A stretch of 64,000 nt of DNA from Variovorax sp. 679. GTDB lineage: Bacteria; Pseudomonadota; Gammaproteobacteria; Burkholderiales; Burkholderiaceae_C. This document shows, in pieces, positions 8,801 to 16,478 of the stretch. The first letter of the stretch is position 1. Each line of letters begins with the position of its first letter. A program made the translations under genes and the position numbers. The DNA lies in assembly GCF_003952185.1 (NCBI RefSeq), contig NZ_RXFS01000004.1:496001-560000 (forward strand), read 5' to 3'. The notes under the pieces are model-generated. The model was given only the letters and a program-made list of their open reading frames with translations. It was not told the DNA's origin and did no database searches.

Positions 8801-11221
8801 AACATCGAGACCTCGGCTCCGCACTTCGATCTGACCGGCCTGCGCGTGGATGCCTCGGCACCCATGGGCACGGCGGGCAAGTGGACGATCGACCCCTACA
8901 ACGTCAACATCGCGCACGGCACCGCCTCGGGCAGCCTCACGGGCAACCCCTTCGATCCGCTGGCCAACTCGACCATCCAGGACGGCGACATCAACAACGC
9001 GCTGGACGGCGGCACCAGCGTGACGATCACCACCGGCACCGGCGGGGTCGCGACCGACGGCAACATCACCTTCGCGGCCGACGCCGCCATCGTGCGCAGC
9101 AAGGGCGCCACGCCGCTCACCTTCGAGCTCGACGCGGCGCACAACATCAACGCCTTCAGCAACAACTCGATCCAGTCGAACTCCGGCGCGCTCAACGTGG
9201 TGTTCAACGCGGGCGTGGGCGGGCAGAACGGATCGATCTTCCTCAGCGGCGCGAAGATCGCCACCAACGGCGGCAACGTCACGATGACGGCCGACACCAG
9301 CCCCACGGGCAACCAGGCCGTCTCGATCACCAACACCACGATCGACACGCGCACCACCGCGCTGGGCGACGCGGGCCCCGGCGGCTCGGTGCAGATCACG
9401 GGCAAGCGCGGCATGCCCACCTTCTCGGGCTTCACCGCGACGGTGCAGCTGAGCGGCGCGACCATCCAGAGCAGCACCGGCGACGTGTCGATCACGGGCA
9501 CGGCGCCCGGCGGCACCGGCGTGCGCATCGGCGCGGGCACGGGGCCCAGCCAGATCCTCACCACCAGCGGCGACATCTCCATCGTCGGCATCGGCAGCGG
9601 CGTGACGGACCCCAGCACCGGCCCGCTGGCCGTGCAGGCCGTCGACCTCAGCAACGTCACGGTGCGCAGCGTCGACGGCAACATCGGCATCCGTGGCCTC
9701 GTGACGCCCGGTCCCATGAGCAGCACGTCAGGCGGCGTGCTGATCGCCAACAACGCGCTGGTGACCACGCTGGGCGCGGGCGACATCGACGTGGCGGGCG
9801 AGTCGCAGGCCAACGGCACGGGTGTCACCCTCGGCACCGGCGGGCGCATCGACGGCAACCGCAACGTGGTGCTGCGCGCGAGCAACGACGGCAGCACCGA
9901 CGCGCTCGTGCTCACCGGCACGGTGCGCGCCGGCAACGTGCTCGACCTGCGCCCCGGCGGCGTCGATGCCGCCGGCAACGCGGTCGACCGCACGGGCAGC
10001 ACGATCACGCTGGGCGGCACGGCGGCCACCGGCTTCGCGGTGTCGGCCGCCGAGTTCTCGCGGCTCGACGCGCCCACCATCGTGGCCGGCAGCAATGCGC
10101 ACGCGGGCAACATCAGCGTGGTCGGGCCGCTCACCGTGCCCGGTGCGCTGACCCTGCAGAACGGCGCCGGCGGCGGCATCCAGCTCGGCAGCGCGCTCAC
10201 CGCGTCGACCATCGGGCTGATCTCGGCAGGCAACATCACGCAGACCGCTTCCGCACCGATCACCGCCGGCACGCTGCTGGCGCGCTCCACCGGCGGCAGC
10301 GTGCTGCTCGACCAGGCGGCGAACAACGTCAGCGCCGACACCGTGGGCGGCGGCGCGGCCGGCGCCTTCCGGTACGTGGACGTCGACACCGTCAAGCTCG
10401 GGTCGGTGAGCGTCACCGGCTACGACGCCGCAGGCAATGCGCCGCAGGTGGTGTCCGCCACCTCGATGGCGGCCGACACCGTGTTCGTGCGCACGCTCAG
10501 CGGCGACCTGCTGCTGGGCACCAACGTGAGCAGCACCAATGGAGTCGACCTGGTGGCGGCCTCGCGCTTCCAGAACACAGGCGGCTACACCATCGCCGGC
10601 GCACCGTGGCGCGTGTGGGCCGACACCTGGGTGGGCGAGACGCGCGGCGGGCTCGCGGGCTCGGGGCTGTATCCCAACCTGTACCACTGCGCCTACTCGG
10701 GCCTGTGCGCCGTGAGCATTCCGGCGGGCGCCAACCACTTCATCTACGCGCAGCAGCCGGTGGCCACGGTGCTCATCGCCAATGCGACCCGGCCCTTCGG
10801 CTATCCGAATCCGCTCTTCAGCTACCTCGTGACCGGGCTGATCCTGGGCGACACGGGCGCGGGCTTCGCCGGCTTCATGTTCTCGCCGGCGCTGCAGCCG
10901 AGCCCGCCGGGCGTGTACCCGATCAACGGCGCCTTCACCTCGGCCGAGGGCTACAGGGTCAACGTGGTGCCGGGCAACCTGTTCGTCGGCGGCGTGCCCA
11001 ACCTGCCGCGGCCCGATGCGCTGCGCGACCTGCCCGCCACATGGGTGTACGACCGCAACATCGGCCCGCCGCCGATCTGCTTCGCCACCGGGCCGCTGGA
11101 AGGCGACCGCGCGACGCAGGGCGGCGACGTGCTGGCGCGCGAATGGTCGCGCGTGCGCTCGCGGCCCAACCTGTCGAGTTGCGTCGACACCGAGAAGCGC
11201 AACGGCTGCGCCGACTTCTAG
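5822..11221 (+). CDS. Filamentous-haemagglutinin-type exoprotein (TpsA)
   Basis: A 1799-residue secreted beta-helix protein, the cargo of the adjacent TpsB. It has an arginine-rich extended signal peptide ending at PAMA (about residue 31). The TPS secretion domain follows (LPTGFNSIAGGVTMTQSG, with the NPSGIVFG motif at residue 128, a variant of the NPNG signature). A very long Gly/Ser/Thr/Asn-rich middle section has repeating GG.I.ITG and DVSITG patterns, consistent with a parallel beta-helix. The C-terminal part (about residues 1640-1730, FIYAQQPVATVLIANATRPF then YRVNVVPGNLFVGG) resembles the MBG-type modules seen at the ends of such adhesins. No toxin domain or cysteine-rich receptor-binding end is visible, so an adhesin or matrix role is more likely than contact-dependent inhibition. 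No immunity gene follows; the next gene is convergent. Confidence 0.9.
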   Translation: MKQRNRFTQRRLQLRPIALSLICAGAAPAMAQVLPTGFNSIAGGVTMTQSGSVMSINQPMMRGIANWQTFSIGAGGTVNIAQPSTRAVLLNRVVGDGVTIQASRIDGALRTSLIGNPNLPGGSVFLINPSGIVFGNGSSVNVGGLVASTLDIANSNFMPAGSENKAFDKSEQLVFVGPANSVAQVRLEQGASITASPGGTVALVGGSVRNDGEINVARGSVGLVSASKLSMNLDFDGDGLTTFKVPLDGQTTFKLADLQATDKTTTAQLMNTSTGKVTADGGRVVLMAAAADVDARQLVVSQTGVIRARSLSTRNGEIVLDGGQSSARSNEMLLGGTIDATGSEAGVAGGSITASADYVRLSGLTADASGSKGGSIQVTGNAAVSMSPDSALRANATGENGQGGTVSLSADYTHVSGQIQARGAGSGAGGTITTTARQVEVTELAQIDAAGGASGANGTWVVESKGTLNVDNTVPAYDPNDYGLNTADTRVSSTAIGNALGRSTDVKLRTGSNDGESNDVVFQDNASIVKSEGRDARLTVDSLRDIRMGSGSSIRSESGALHVDFDANSNSGKNGGVIELDNASIATNGGNIRFYGQGDPVNGYAVGGIAPTDGGPNVGRAGISLFDSSLNTCAMASGNCGGSGSITLRGQGTSTSAGDPSYYVSSDGVQVSGSSLTTGAGNISITGAGGIGAGGVLMDSTESNDTVLRTGTGDVSITGSSRSWTATDPVAVYGGTVDFVDSSFPDVTTSNIGGISMRGATIDAGGRVAIDGTGSDMQGLTANSAFLTSASAANGGAGVTYAAGNGVTIFGGSITAGKGRDISISGTAGGKGFDVANGTATIGGDASAVALAMEAGGTVRAEGGRIAIDGRGGDVRVGRVNVRDVPSGTVFLPVLDVSSSTGAGGTVSLAGRNVLVLDSFDNVTTIDAGGAGQSGTIDVRATGTIAISDQASLRADAKSATGNGGTINVIAGDTLRGYGSLSARGGASGGNGGNIETSAPHFDLTGLRVDASAPMGTAGKWTIDPYNVNIAHGTASGSLTGNPFDPLANSTIQDGDINNALDGGTSVTITTGTGGVATDGNITFAADAAIVRSKGATPLTFELDAAHNINAFSNNSIQSNSGALNVVFNAGVGGQNGSIFLSGAKIATNGGNVTMTADTSPTGNQAVSITNTTIDTRTTALGDAGPGGSVQITGKRGMPTFSGFTATVQLSGATIQSSTGDVSITGTAPGGTGVRIGAGTGPSQILTTSGDISIVGIGSGVTDPSTGPLAVQAVDLSNVTVRSVDGNIGIRGLVTPGPMSSTSGGVLIANNALVTTLGAGDIDVAGESQANGTGVTLGTGGRIDGNRNVVLRASNDGSTDALVLTGTVRAGNVLDLRPGGVDAAGNAVDRTGSTITLGGTAATGFAVSAAEFSRLDAPTIVAGSNAHAGNISVVGPLTVPGALTLQNGAGGGIQLGSALTASTIGLISAGNITQTASAPITAGTLLARSTGGSVLLDQAANNVSADTVGGGAAGAFRYVDVDTVKLGSVSVTGYDAAGNAPQVVSATSMAADTVFVRTLSGDLLLGTNVSSTNGVDLVAASRFQNTGGYTIAGAPWRVWADTWVGETRGGLAGSGLYPNLYHCAYSGLCAVSIPAGANHFIYAQQPVATVLIANATRPFGYPNPLFSYLVTGLILGDTGAGFAGFMFSPALQPSPPGVYPINGAFTSAEGYRVNVVPGNLFVGGVPNLPRPDALRDLPATWVYDRNIGPPPICFATGPLEGDRATQGGDVLAREWSRVRSRPNLSSCVDTEKRNGCADF

Positions 11222-11233
11222 CCGGCGACCGGG

Positions 11234-11872
11234 TTACGCCAGGCCGCGTGCACGGCGGTTGGACAGGACGACGTTGTCCTTCGGAATGACCTGGCCCTCG
11301 CGCATCGCGGAGATCCACGCATCCGTCGTGGTCACGGCCGCGAAGTTGCTGTGGAACACCACGCTGAAGACGCGGTGGATCTCCTCCGCCGTGACCTTGC
11401 CCGCCGCGTTCTCGTAGGGCAGCGCGCCGCTCGCGTCAGACAGGAACTCCACGCTCAGGCCCCGGTGCATGGCCTCGAACACGGTCGATGCGTCGCAGTT
11501 CTGCGTCATGTAGCCGGCCACGCTCAGCGTGTCGATCTCGTGGCGCGCGAGCCAGTCGGCGAAGTCGGTGCCGGTGAACACGCTCGGAAAGCTCTTGGTG
11601 ACGAGGTGGTCGTGCGGCCGCTTCGCGATCTCGGGATGCAGCTGGCCGTTGTGCGTGTCGGCCTGGAACACAGGTGCTCCCTTGGGCGCATGGTGGCGCA
11701 CCACAATCACGGGTGTGCCGGTGGCGTGGGCGGCGTCCATGGCCTTCGTCACGTTCGGCAGCGTGTCGAGGATGGGCGGGTACTCGATCGGCAGGCCGCC
11801 GCCTTCGAAGTACTCGTTCTGCACGTCGATCACGACGAGGGCGCGGCGCGGGGTTGCTGTGCTTGTGCTCAT
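11234..11872 (-). CDS. Isochorismatase-family cysteine hydrolase
   Basis: A 212-residue hydrolase of the isochorismatase-like fold, which cleaves amide or vinyl-ether bonds by a Cys nucleophile. The catalytic triad is readable: Asp16 in LVVIDVQNEY, Lys93 in LVTKSFPSVF and Cys126 in GYMTQNCDAST. The non-proline cis-peptide region before the Cys (SVAGYMTQNC) fits nicotinamidase-like relatives, but no zinc-binding DxH set of true nicotinamidases is obvious, so the substrate is open. It is transcribed away from the AraC-type regulator at 11974 across a 101-base gap. Such regulators often control the divergent gene, so the hydrolase is probably its target. The start is ATG at 11872, and no competing start gives a better N-terminus. 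Confidence 0.9.
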   Translation of the reverse strand: MSTSTATPRRALVVIDVQNEYFEGGGLPIEYPPILDTLPNVTKAMDAAHATGTPVIVVRHHAPKGAPVFQADTHNGQLHPEIAKRPHDHLVTKSFPSVFTGTDFADWLARHEIDTLSVAGYMTQNCDASTVFEAMHRGLSVEFLSDASGALPYENAAGKVTAEEIHRVFSVVFHSNFAAVTTTDAWISAMREGQVIPKDNVVLSNRRARGLA

Positions 11873-11973
11873 GGAAGGCTCCTCTTTCTTCGGTTGTTCG
11901 GATGGCCTGATTCTTCGCCTTGGCCTCGTTTTCCGACAGTGGCCCGAAAGCCATTCATCGATAAGATCGGGCC
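11873..11973. promoter_or_regulatory. Divergent intergenic region between hydrolase and AraC regulator genes
   Basis: A 101-base gap between two divergent ATG starts must hold the promoters of both genes. A purine-rich stretch on the minus strand just upstream of the hydrolase start (complement of ggctcctctttctt) could act as its ribosome binding site. No clear -35/-10 pair or operator symmetry could be fixed by eye. Confidence 0.5.
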
Positions 11974-12939
11974 ATGCTGAAGCAAACCGCCGAAACCGTC
12001 GCCGTCGTCGCTTTCGACGGCATCAGTCCCTTCCACCTGTCCGTGCCCTGCATGGTCTTCGGCGAAGACCGCACCGAGACCGGCGAGTCGCGCTTCCGCG
12101 TGAAGGTGTGCGCGCCCGAGCCGGGAGAGCTGCGCACCAACGCCGGCTTCGCGCTCGTCGTCCCGCACGGGCTCGAAGCCATCCGCCGCGCGCAGATCGT
12201 GGTCGTGCCTTCATGGCACGACGACTGCTCGGTGGCGCCGCCCGAGCTGATCCGCGCGCTGCAGGCCGCGCACAGGCGCGGCGCCACCGTGATGGGCCTT
12301 TGCCTAGGGGCCTTCGTGCTGGCCGAGGCGGGCCTGCTCGACGGCCGTCCCGTCACCACGCACTGGAAGCTGGCGCCCATCTTCGCCAGGCAGTATCCGA
12401 AGGTGAAGCTGCAGCCCGAGGTGCTCTACGTGGACGACGGCAGCGTGCTCACCTCCGCCGGCACGGCCGCGGGCATCGACTGCTGCCTGCACCTGCTGCG
12501 CGTGCGCCACGGCGCCGAGACGGCCAACCGCGCCGCGCGGCGCATGGTGGTGGCGCCGCACCGGCAGGGCGGGCAGGCGCAGTACATCGAGCAGCCCGTG
12601 CCCGCCATGGCCGAGCGCGACCGTCTAGCGCCGCTGCTCGAATGGCTCGGCAGCAACCTCGACACGCCGCACGAGCTCGACGACCTGGCGCGGCGCGCGC
12701 TCATGAGCCGGCGCAACTTCACGCGGCGCTTTCGCGAATCCACCGGCACCACCGTCGGCCAGTGGGTGCAGAACCAGCGCCTCGCGCTCGCGCAGCGGCT
12801 GCTCGAAACCACGGACCACCCGGTGGAGCGCGTGGCCACCGGCGCCGGCTTCGGCTCGGCGGTGTCGCTGCGCAAGCATTTCGTCTCGGCCTTCAAGCTG
12901 TCGCCCACGGCGTATCGCCAGCAGTTCTCGCGCGCATGA
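11974..12939 (+). CDS. GlxA/FtrA-type AraC-family transcriptional regulator
   Basis: A 321-residue cytoplasmic DNA-binding protein made of an N-terminal DJ-1/PfpI-like domain (about 1-190) and a C-terminal AraC double helix-turn-helix (about 220-315). The nucleophile-elbow cysteine of the DJ-1 fold is present at residue 110 (VMGLCLGAFVLAEAG). The AraC part shows RALMSRRNFTRRFRESTG as the first HTH and VATGAGFGSAVSLRKHF in the second. The family includes GlxA and FtrA, whose N-terminal domain probably senses a small molecule rather than acting as an enzyme. It is divergent from the isochorismatase-type hydrolase, which is its most likely regulated gene (inference). Downstream lies the 98-bp tandem repeat. 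Confidence 0.92.
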   Translation: MLKQTAETVAVVAFDGISPFHLSVPCMVFGEDRTETGESRFRVKVCAPEPGELRTNAGFALVVPHGLEAIRRAQIVVVPSWHDDCSVAPPELIRALQAAHRRGATVMGLCLGAFVLAEAGLLDGRPVTTHWKLAPIFARQYPKVKLQPEVLYVDDGSVLTSAGTAAGIDCCLHLLRVRHGAETANRAARRMVVAPHRQGGQAQYIEQPVPAMAERDRLAPLLEWLGSNLDTPHELDDLARRALMSRRNFTRRFRESTGTTVGQWVQNQRLALAQRLLETTDHPVERVATGAGFGSAVSLRKHFVSAFKLSPTAYRQQFSRA

Positions 12940-12990
12940 ATGAGAAAGAGGGCGTGCTTCGCATCAGGAAACCCTGAATGCCAGGGATAC

Positions 12991-13272
12991 CGCGGAACCG
13001 GCTTTGCCGGGCCGCAGGTATCGCCCCCTGGAAGGGGGGTGGCGAAGCGACACGAAGTGCGCGAAGCCTGGGGGTGAGTTCAAGCTCTCGCGGAACCGGC
13101 TTTGCCGGGCCGCAGGTATCGCCCCCTGGAAGGGGGGTGGCGAAGCGACACGAAGTGCGCGAAGCCTGGGGGTGAGTTCAAGCTCTCGCGGAACCGGCTT
13201 TGCCGGGCCGCAGGTATCGCCCCCTGGAAGGGGGGGTGGCGAAGCGACACGAAGTGCGCGAAGCCTGGGGGT
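12991..13272 (+). repeat. 98-bp tandem repeat, three copies (last one partial)
   Basis: Three head-to-tail copies start at 12991, 13089 and 13187, each opening with CGCGGAACCGGCTTTGCCGG and separated by exactly 98 bases. The first two look essentially identical. The third has one extra G in the poly-G run (seven instead of six) and stops at the TGA of the minus-strand kinase gene (13272-13274). Each copy contains the palindromic core CCGGCTTTGCCGG and the segment CCCCCTGGAAGGGGG, so each could fold into hairpins. A diverged copy in inverted orientation lies directly after tssK (22131-22215), so this is an interspersed family that has been amplified here. It fills the 332-base space between the AraC gene and the kinase gene, and no gene is seen in it. 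Confidence 0.9.
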
Positions 13273-15257
13273 CAGACAGCAACTTGCCGCCGCGTGGTGA
13301 GCAGCGCGCGCAGCTTGGCCGGTGCGACCGGCTTGGTCAGCAGCATCACACCGCCATGGCGCAGCCGCTGCAGGACCTCGGGCCCGGTGGCGCCCGACAC
13401 CAGCACCGCCAGCGCCTCCGGCTGCAGCCGCTTGGCGGCGTCGATCACGTCCACGCCGTCGCCGTCGCCCGCGAGCTGCAGGTCGCACAGCACGGCGTCG
13501 TAGTGGATGTCGCCGGTGCCCAGCCGGGCGATGGCCTCGGCGCCGGAGTTCACGCATTCGACCTGGCAGCCCCATTGCTCCAGCAGCGTGCGGCTGCCGT
13601 CGAGGATGACGGGGTCGTCGTCCACCACCAGGCAGCGCAGGCCCACCAGCGGCGCGGGAGCCAGCGGCGGCGGCTCGGGCGGCGTCACGTCGGCCAGCCG
13701 CGCGGCCGGCAGCGTGAAGGCGAAGGTGCTGCCCGCCTGCAGCGCCGAGCGCACCGTGATGCGCGTGCCCAGCAGCGCCGCGATGCGCGCGCAGATGGCC
13801 AGCCCCAGCCCGAAGCCGCGGCGCCGGTCGCGCTCGGTGTTCGCCACCTGGTAGAACTCCTCGAAGATGCGGCCCTGGTGGATGGGCGCGATGCCCACGC
13901 CGTTGTCGCGCACTTCGATGCGCACGCCGCCCGCGGCGCGCCGCGCAGCTACCAGCACCGTGCCGCCCTCGGGCGCGTGGCGCAGCGCGTTGGTCACCAG
14001 GTTGCCGACGATGCGCCGCAGCATCGCCGCGTCGCTGCGCACCGCCAGCCCGCGATCGCTCCAGCGCAGCCGCACGCGGGCCTCGACGGCGGCTGCGGCG
14101 TGCTGCGCGTCGAGCTGGTCGAACAGCTCCGCGAGCGGCACCTTGGCGATGGCCGGCGTCAGCACCTGAGCGTCGAGCCGCGAGATCTCGAGCAGGTCGT
14201 CGAGCAGCACGCCCATGAACTCGGTGCTTTCCTGCAGCCGCAGCACCGCCGGGCGCTGCGCGGACGAGGCGCCGGGCAGCAGGCCGTCGATGAACAGGCC
14301 CATGGCATGCAGCGGCTGGCGCAGGTCGTGGCTCGCGGCCGCGAGAAAGCGCGCGCGCGACAGCGCCGCCTGCTCGGCCTCGGCCATGCGCTGCAGCGCG
14401 ACGGCGGTGGCTTCGCGCACGCGCTCCTCGCTGACCTGGCGGTTGCGCTGCAGCCGTTCGGCGAGGCGGTCGATGTCGTGCGCGAGCACCGCGAGCTCGT
14501 GCGTGCCGCGCGTGCCGCCTTCCACCACGTCGCAGCGCACCTCGAAATGCCCGGCCTCCAGCGCGGCGACCGTGCGCGACACGCGCCGCAGCGGCCGTGC
14601 CACCGTGCGCGCCATGTGGCGCACCGAGGCCCACGCCGCGATCAGCGCAACGAGCGCGATGCCGATGCCAGCGATGAGCGAGCGGCCGCGCTCGCGCGTG
14701 TAGGCGGTGGTGTCGCGGAAGGTCTGCACCAGGCCGATGGGCGTGTCGCCCGCCGCGGTGGAGCCGGCGGGCGCGAAGGCGCTGGCGCGCGAAGCCTCGC
14801 GCAGCGTGACCGGCGAGGTGAACATGCGCAGCTGCGCGAGCGACGCCGTCTTGGGCCCGGCCGTGACGTACACGCCCGCGCTGTTGCTGATCTCCACCCG
14901 CGTCACCTGGCCGCCGCGCAGCGCCGCGTTGGCCACGTTCTGCAGCGCCGGCACGTCGCCCGCGTACAGGCTCAGGTCGGACATGGCCGCCACCTGCCGC
15001 GCCACGGCCTGGCCTTCGGCGTCGAAGGCGGCCTCGAGGGTCTGCAGCCGGTTGTGCGTGAACCAGCCCGTGAGCGCCAGCGCCACCGCCGCGCACGGCA
15101 CCACGCCGAGGCGGAACAGGTCGCGCTGCAGGTTGCCGCGCACGACGAGCGTGTGGGCCGACGGGGTCGGCTGGGTCGGAGGCGGCGGCCGCGGCGCGGC
15201 GGCGTCCTCCGGCCCGGTGGACGCCGCGAGGCTGTGGGGAGGTGCGGCGGTGCTCAT
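13272..15257 (-). CDS. Hybrid sensor histidine kinase with C-terminal receiver domain
   Basis: A 661-residue inner-membrane sensor kinase. The order is a Pro-rich cytoplasmic N-terminus, a first membrane segment (about 48-66), a periplasmic sensor region (about 67-190), a second membrane segment (about 193-210), a HAMP region, a HisKA domain with the phospho-acceptor His310 in AAASHDLRQPLHAMG, an HATPase domain (N-box IVGNLVTNALRHAP, G-box GFGLGLAICARI) and a receiver domain (LVVDDDPVILDG, acceptor Asp in AVLCDLQLAG, KPVAP). There is no HPt or output domain, so a separate partner must finish the relay, and none is in the window. Its start overlaps the stop of the upstream binding-protein gene by four bases (ATGA), implying that they work together. 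The stop codon coincides with the end of the 98-bp repeat array. Confidence 0.92.
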   Translation of the reverse strand: MSTAAPPHSLAASTGPEDAAAPRPPPPTQPTPSAHTLVVRGNLQRDLFRLGVVPCAAVALALTGWFTHNRLQTLEAAFDAEGQAVARQVAAMSDLSLYAGDVPALQNVANAALRGGQVTRVEISNSAGVYVTAGPKTASLAQLRMFTSPVTLREASRASAFAPAGSTAAGDTPIGLVQTFRDTTAYTRERGRSLIAGIGIALVALIAAWASVRHMARTVARPLRRVSRTVAALEAGHFEVRCDVVEGGTRGTHELAVLAHDIDRLAERLQRNRQVSEERVREATAVALQRMAEAEQAALSRARFLAAASHDLRQPLHAMGLFIDGLLPGASSAQRPAVLRLQESTEFMGVLLDDLLEISRLDAQVLTPAIAKVPLAELFDQLDAQHAAAAVEARVRLRWSDRGLAVRSDAAMLRRIVGNLVTNALRHAPEGGTVLVAARRAAGGVRIEVRDNGVGIAPIHQGRIFEEFYQVANTERDRRRGFGLGLAICARIAALLGTRITVRSALQAGSTFAFTLPAARLADVTPPEPPPLAPAPLVGLRCLVVDDDPVILDGSRTLLEQWGCQVECVNSGAEAIARLGTGDIHYDAVLCDLQLAGDGDGVDVIDAAKRLQPEALAVLVSGATGPEVLQRLRHGGVMLLTKPVAPAKLRALLTTRRQVAV

Positions 15258-16324
15258 CGCGGGGCCGCGAGCCTGTCGGTCAGTTCCCGTTCCTCCGGCA
15301 GGCGCAGGCCGAGTCCGCGCGCCACGGTTGCGTTGACGCGCACGGTGGCGGGCGTCGCGGCCTCGACCAGCGGGGCGTTGCTGTTGCCGGAGCCCGTGCC
15401 GGCGCTCGCGACCTTCTGGCCGAGCAGCCGGGCCTGTTGCGCGAGCTGCGACGGCGTGGAAACCGCCGCCGCCAGTCCGCCCGAGCGCACCAGCCCTTCG
15501 CTGGCGCCGAACACCGGCAGGCCGGCGCCCGCGGCGGCGCGCAGCACCGAGAGCGTGGCCGCCTGGTTGTCGCCGATCAGGTCGGGCAGCACCATCAGCG
15601 CGTCGCTTTGCGGCACCACCTGGCGCAGCGCGTTGGCGAGAGACCTCGCGTCGGGCGCGTACTCCACGCGCAGGTCCCAGGCCGGGTTCGCGCCCTGCGC
15701 GGCGCGCTGCAGTTCGCGCACCAGCGGCTCAGACTCGGGCGTTGCGACCACGCCCAGGCGGTGCTTCTGCGGCAGCACCGCGTTGACCAGCGCGAGCTGG
15801 TCGGCCATGGCCGGATCGCGCAGCAGCACGCCCACGCGGCGGTCGCCGCGCTTCAGCGCGGGGCTGGAGGCCTTGAGGGTCTCGTACTCGAGCCGGCTCA
15901 GCATCGCCAGCACCAGCGGCTCCTGTCCCGGGCGCTCGACGGCGGCGCGCGCGGCGGCGGGGCCGACGGCCATGGTGAGCGGTATGTCGACGGAAGAAGA
16001 GGCGGAGGCGCTGCGCAGGCTGCGCGTGCGCACGCCGGCGTTCGCGGCGCGCTCGGTGTCGGTGGGCTCGGCGGCCGCCTGCGGGTCCGCGCCCCCGGGC
16101 GCGAGGCGCACCAGCTCGAACTTGCCGCCGGGCTCCTGGTCCGCGCGCAGCTGCTGCACGAACTCGGAAGACGCCGCCATGTCGTCGCCCATCAGCACCG
16201 TGAGATTGACCGCCGCGAAAGCCACGCCCGCGGCGCATGCGAGGCCCGCGGCCAGCGCGGTGCGGACGGCGCGCCGCAGCCTTCGAAAGAAGGGCGGGAG
16301 AACGGAATTCACGGCAACAAACAT
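15254..16324 (-). CDS. Periplasmic ABC-type substrate-binding protein (TrpX-like), probable sensor partner
   Basis: A 356-residue exported protein with an Arg-rich N-region and hydrophobic segment (RTALAAGLACAAGVAFA). The ATG at 16324 is preferred over an upstream TTG at 16357 because it sits closer to the signal peptide. The mature part has a two-lobed binding-protein look (LVLAMLSRLEYETL, RRVGVLLRDPAMADQ, QSDALMVLPDLIGDN, GLPVFGASEGLVRSGG), matching the ABC substrate-binding family PF04392. No permease or ATPase gene is nearby. Instead the gene is translationally coupled (ATGA overlap) to the hybrid kinase at 13272-15257. It probably presents a ligand to the periplasmic part of that kinase rather than feeding a transporter. 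The ligand is unknown. Confidence 0.8.
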   Translation of the reverse strand: MFVAVNSVLPPFFRRLRRAVRTALAAGLACAAGVAFAAVNLTVLMGDDMAASSEFVQQLRADQEPGGKFELVRLAPGGADPQAAAEPTDTERAANAGVRTRSLRSASASSSVDIPLTMAVGPAAARAAVERPGQEPLVLAMLSRLEYETLKASSPALKRGDRRVGVLLRDPAMADQLALVNAVLPQKHRLGVVATPESEPLVRELQRAAQGANPAWDLRVEYAPDARSLANALRQVVPQSDALMVLPDLIGDNQAATLSVLRAAAGAGLPVFGASEGLVRSGGLAAAVSTPSQLAQQARLLGQKVASAGTGSGNSNAPLVEAATPATVRVNATVARGLGLRLPEERELTDRLAAPR

Positions 16325-16478
16325 GGACTGCTTCCGCAGCGAGGGGCGATGATCCAATGTAAGGACGCCCCCTGCTTTGCGCGATAAGGCGGAGGGCTTA
16401 TGTCAGTGCCGGAGGGGGCCTGCCGGCGTGACGGATTCCACGGGGAAATGGCCGCTCGGCCTATGTCCGATGGCGTAC

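Noticed and set aside
5792..9142. 1116-codon minus-strand frame inside tpsA
   Set aside because: It is a repetitive His/Ala/Val/Arg translation produced by the complement of the beta-helix repeats.
5822..11221. Contact-dependent inhibition toxin (CdiA)
   Set aside because: There is no VENN-type motif, no C-terminal toxin domain and no immunity gene after the stop.
12991..13272. Possible CRISPR array
   Set aside because: The 98-base units abut with no unique spacers between them, and there are no cas genes.
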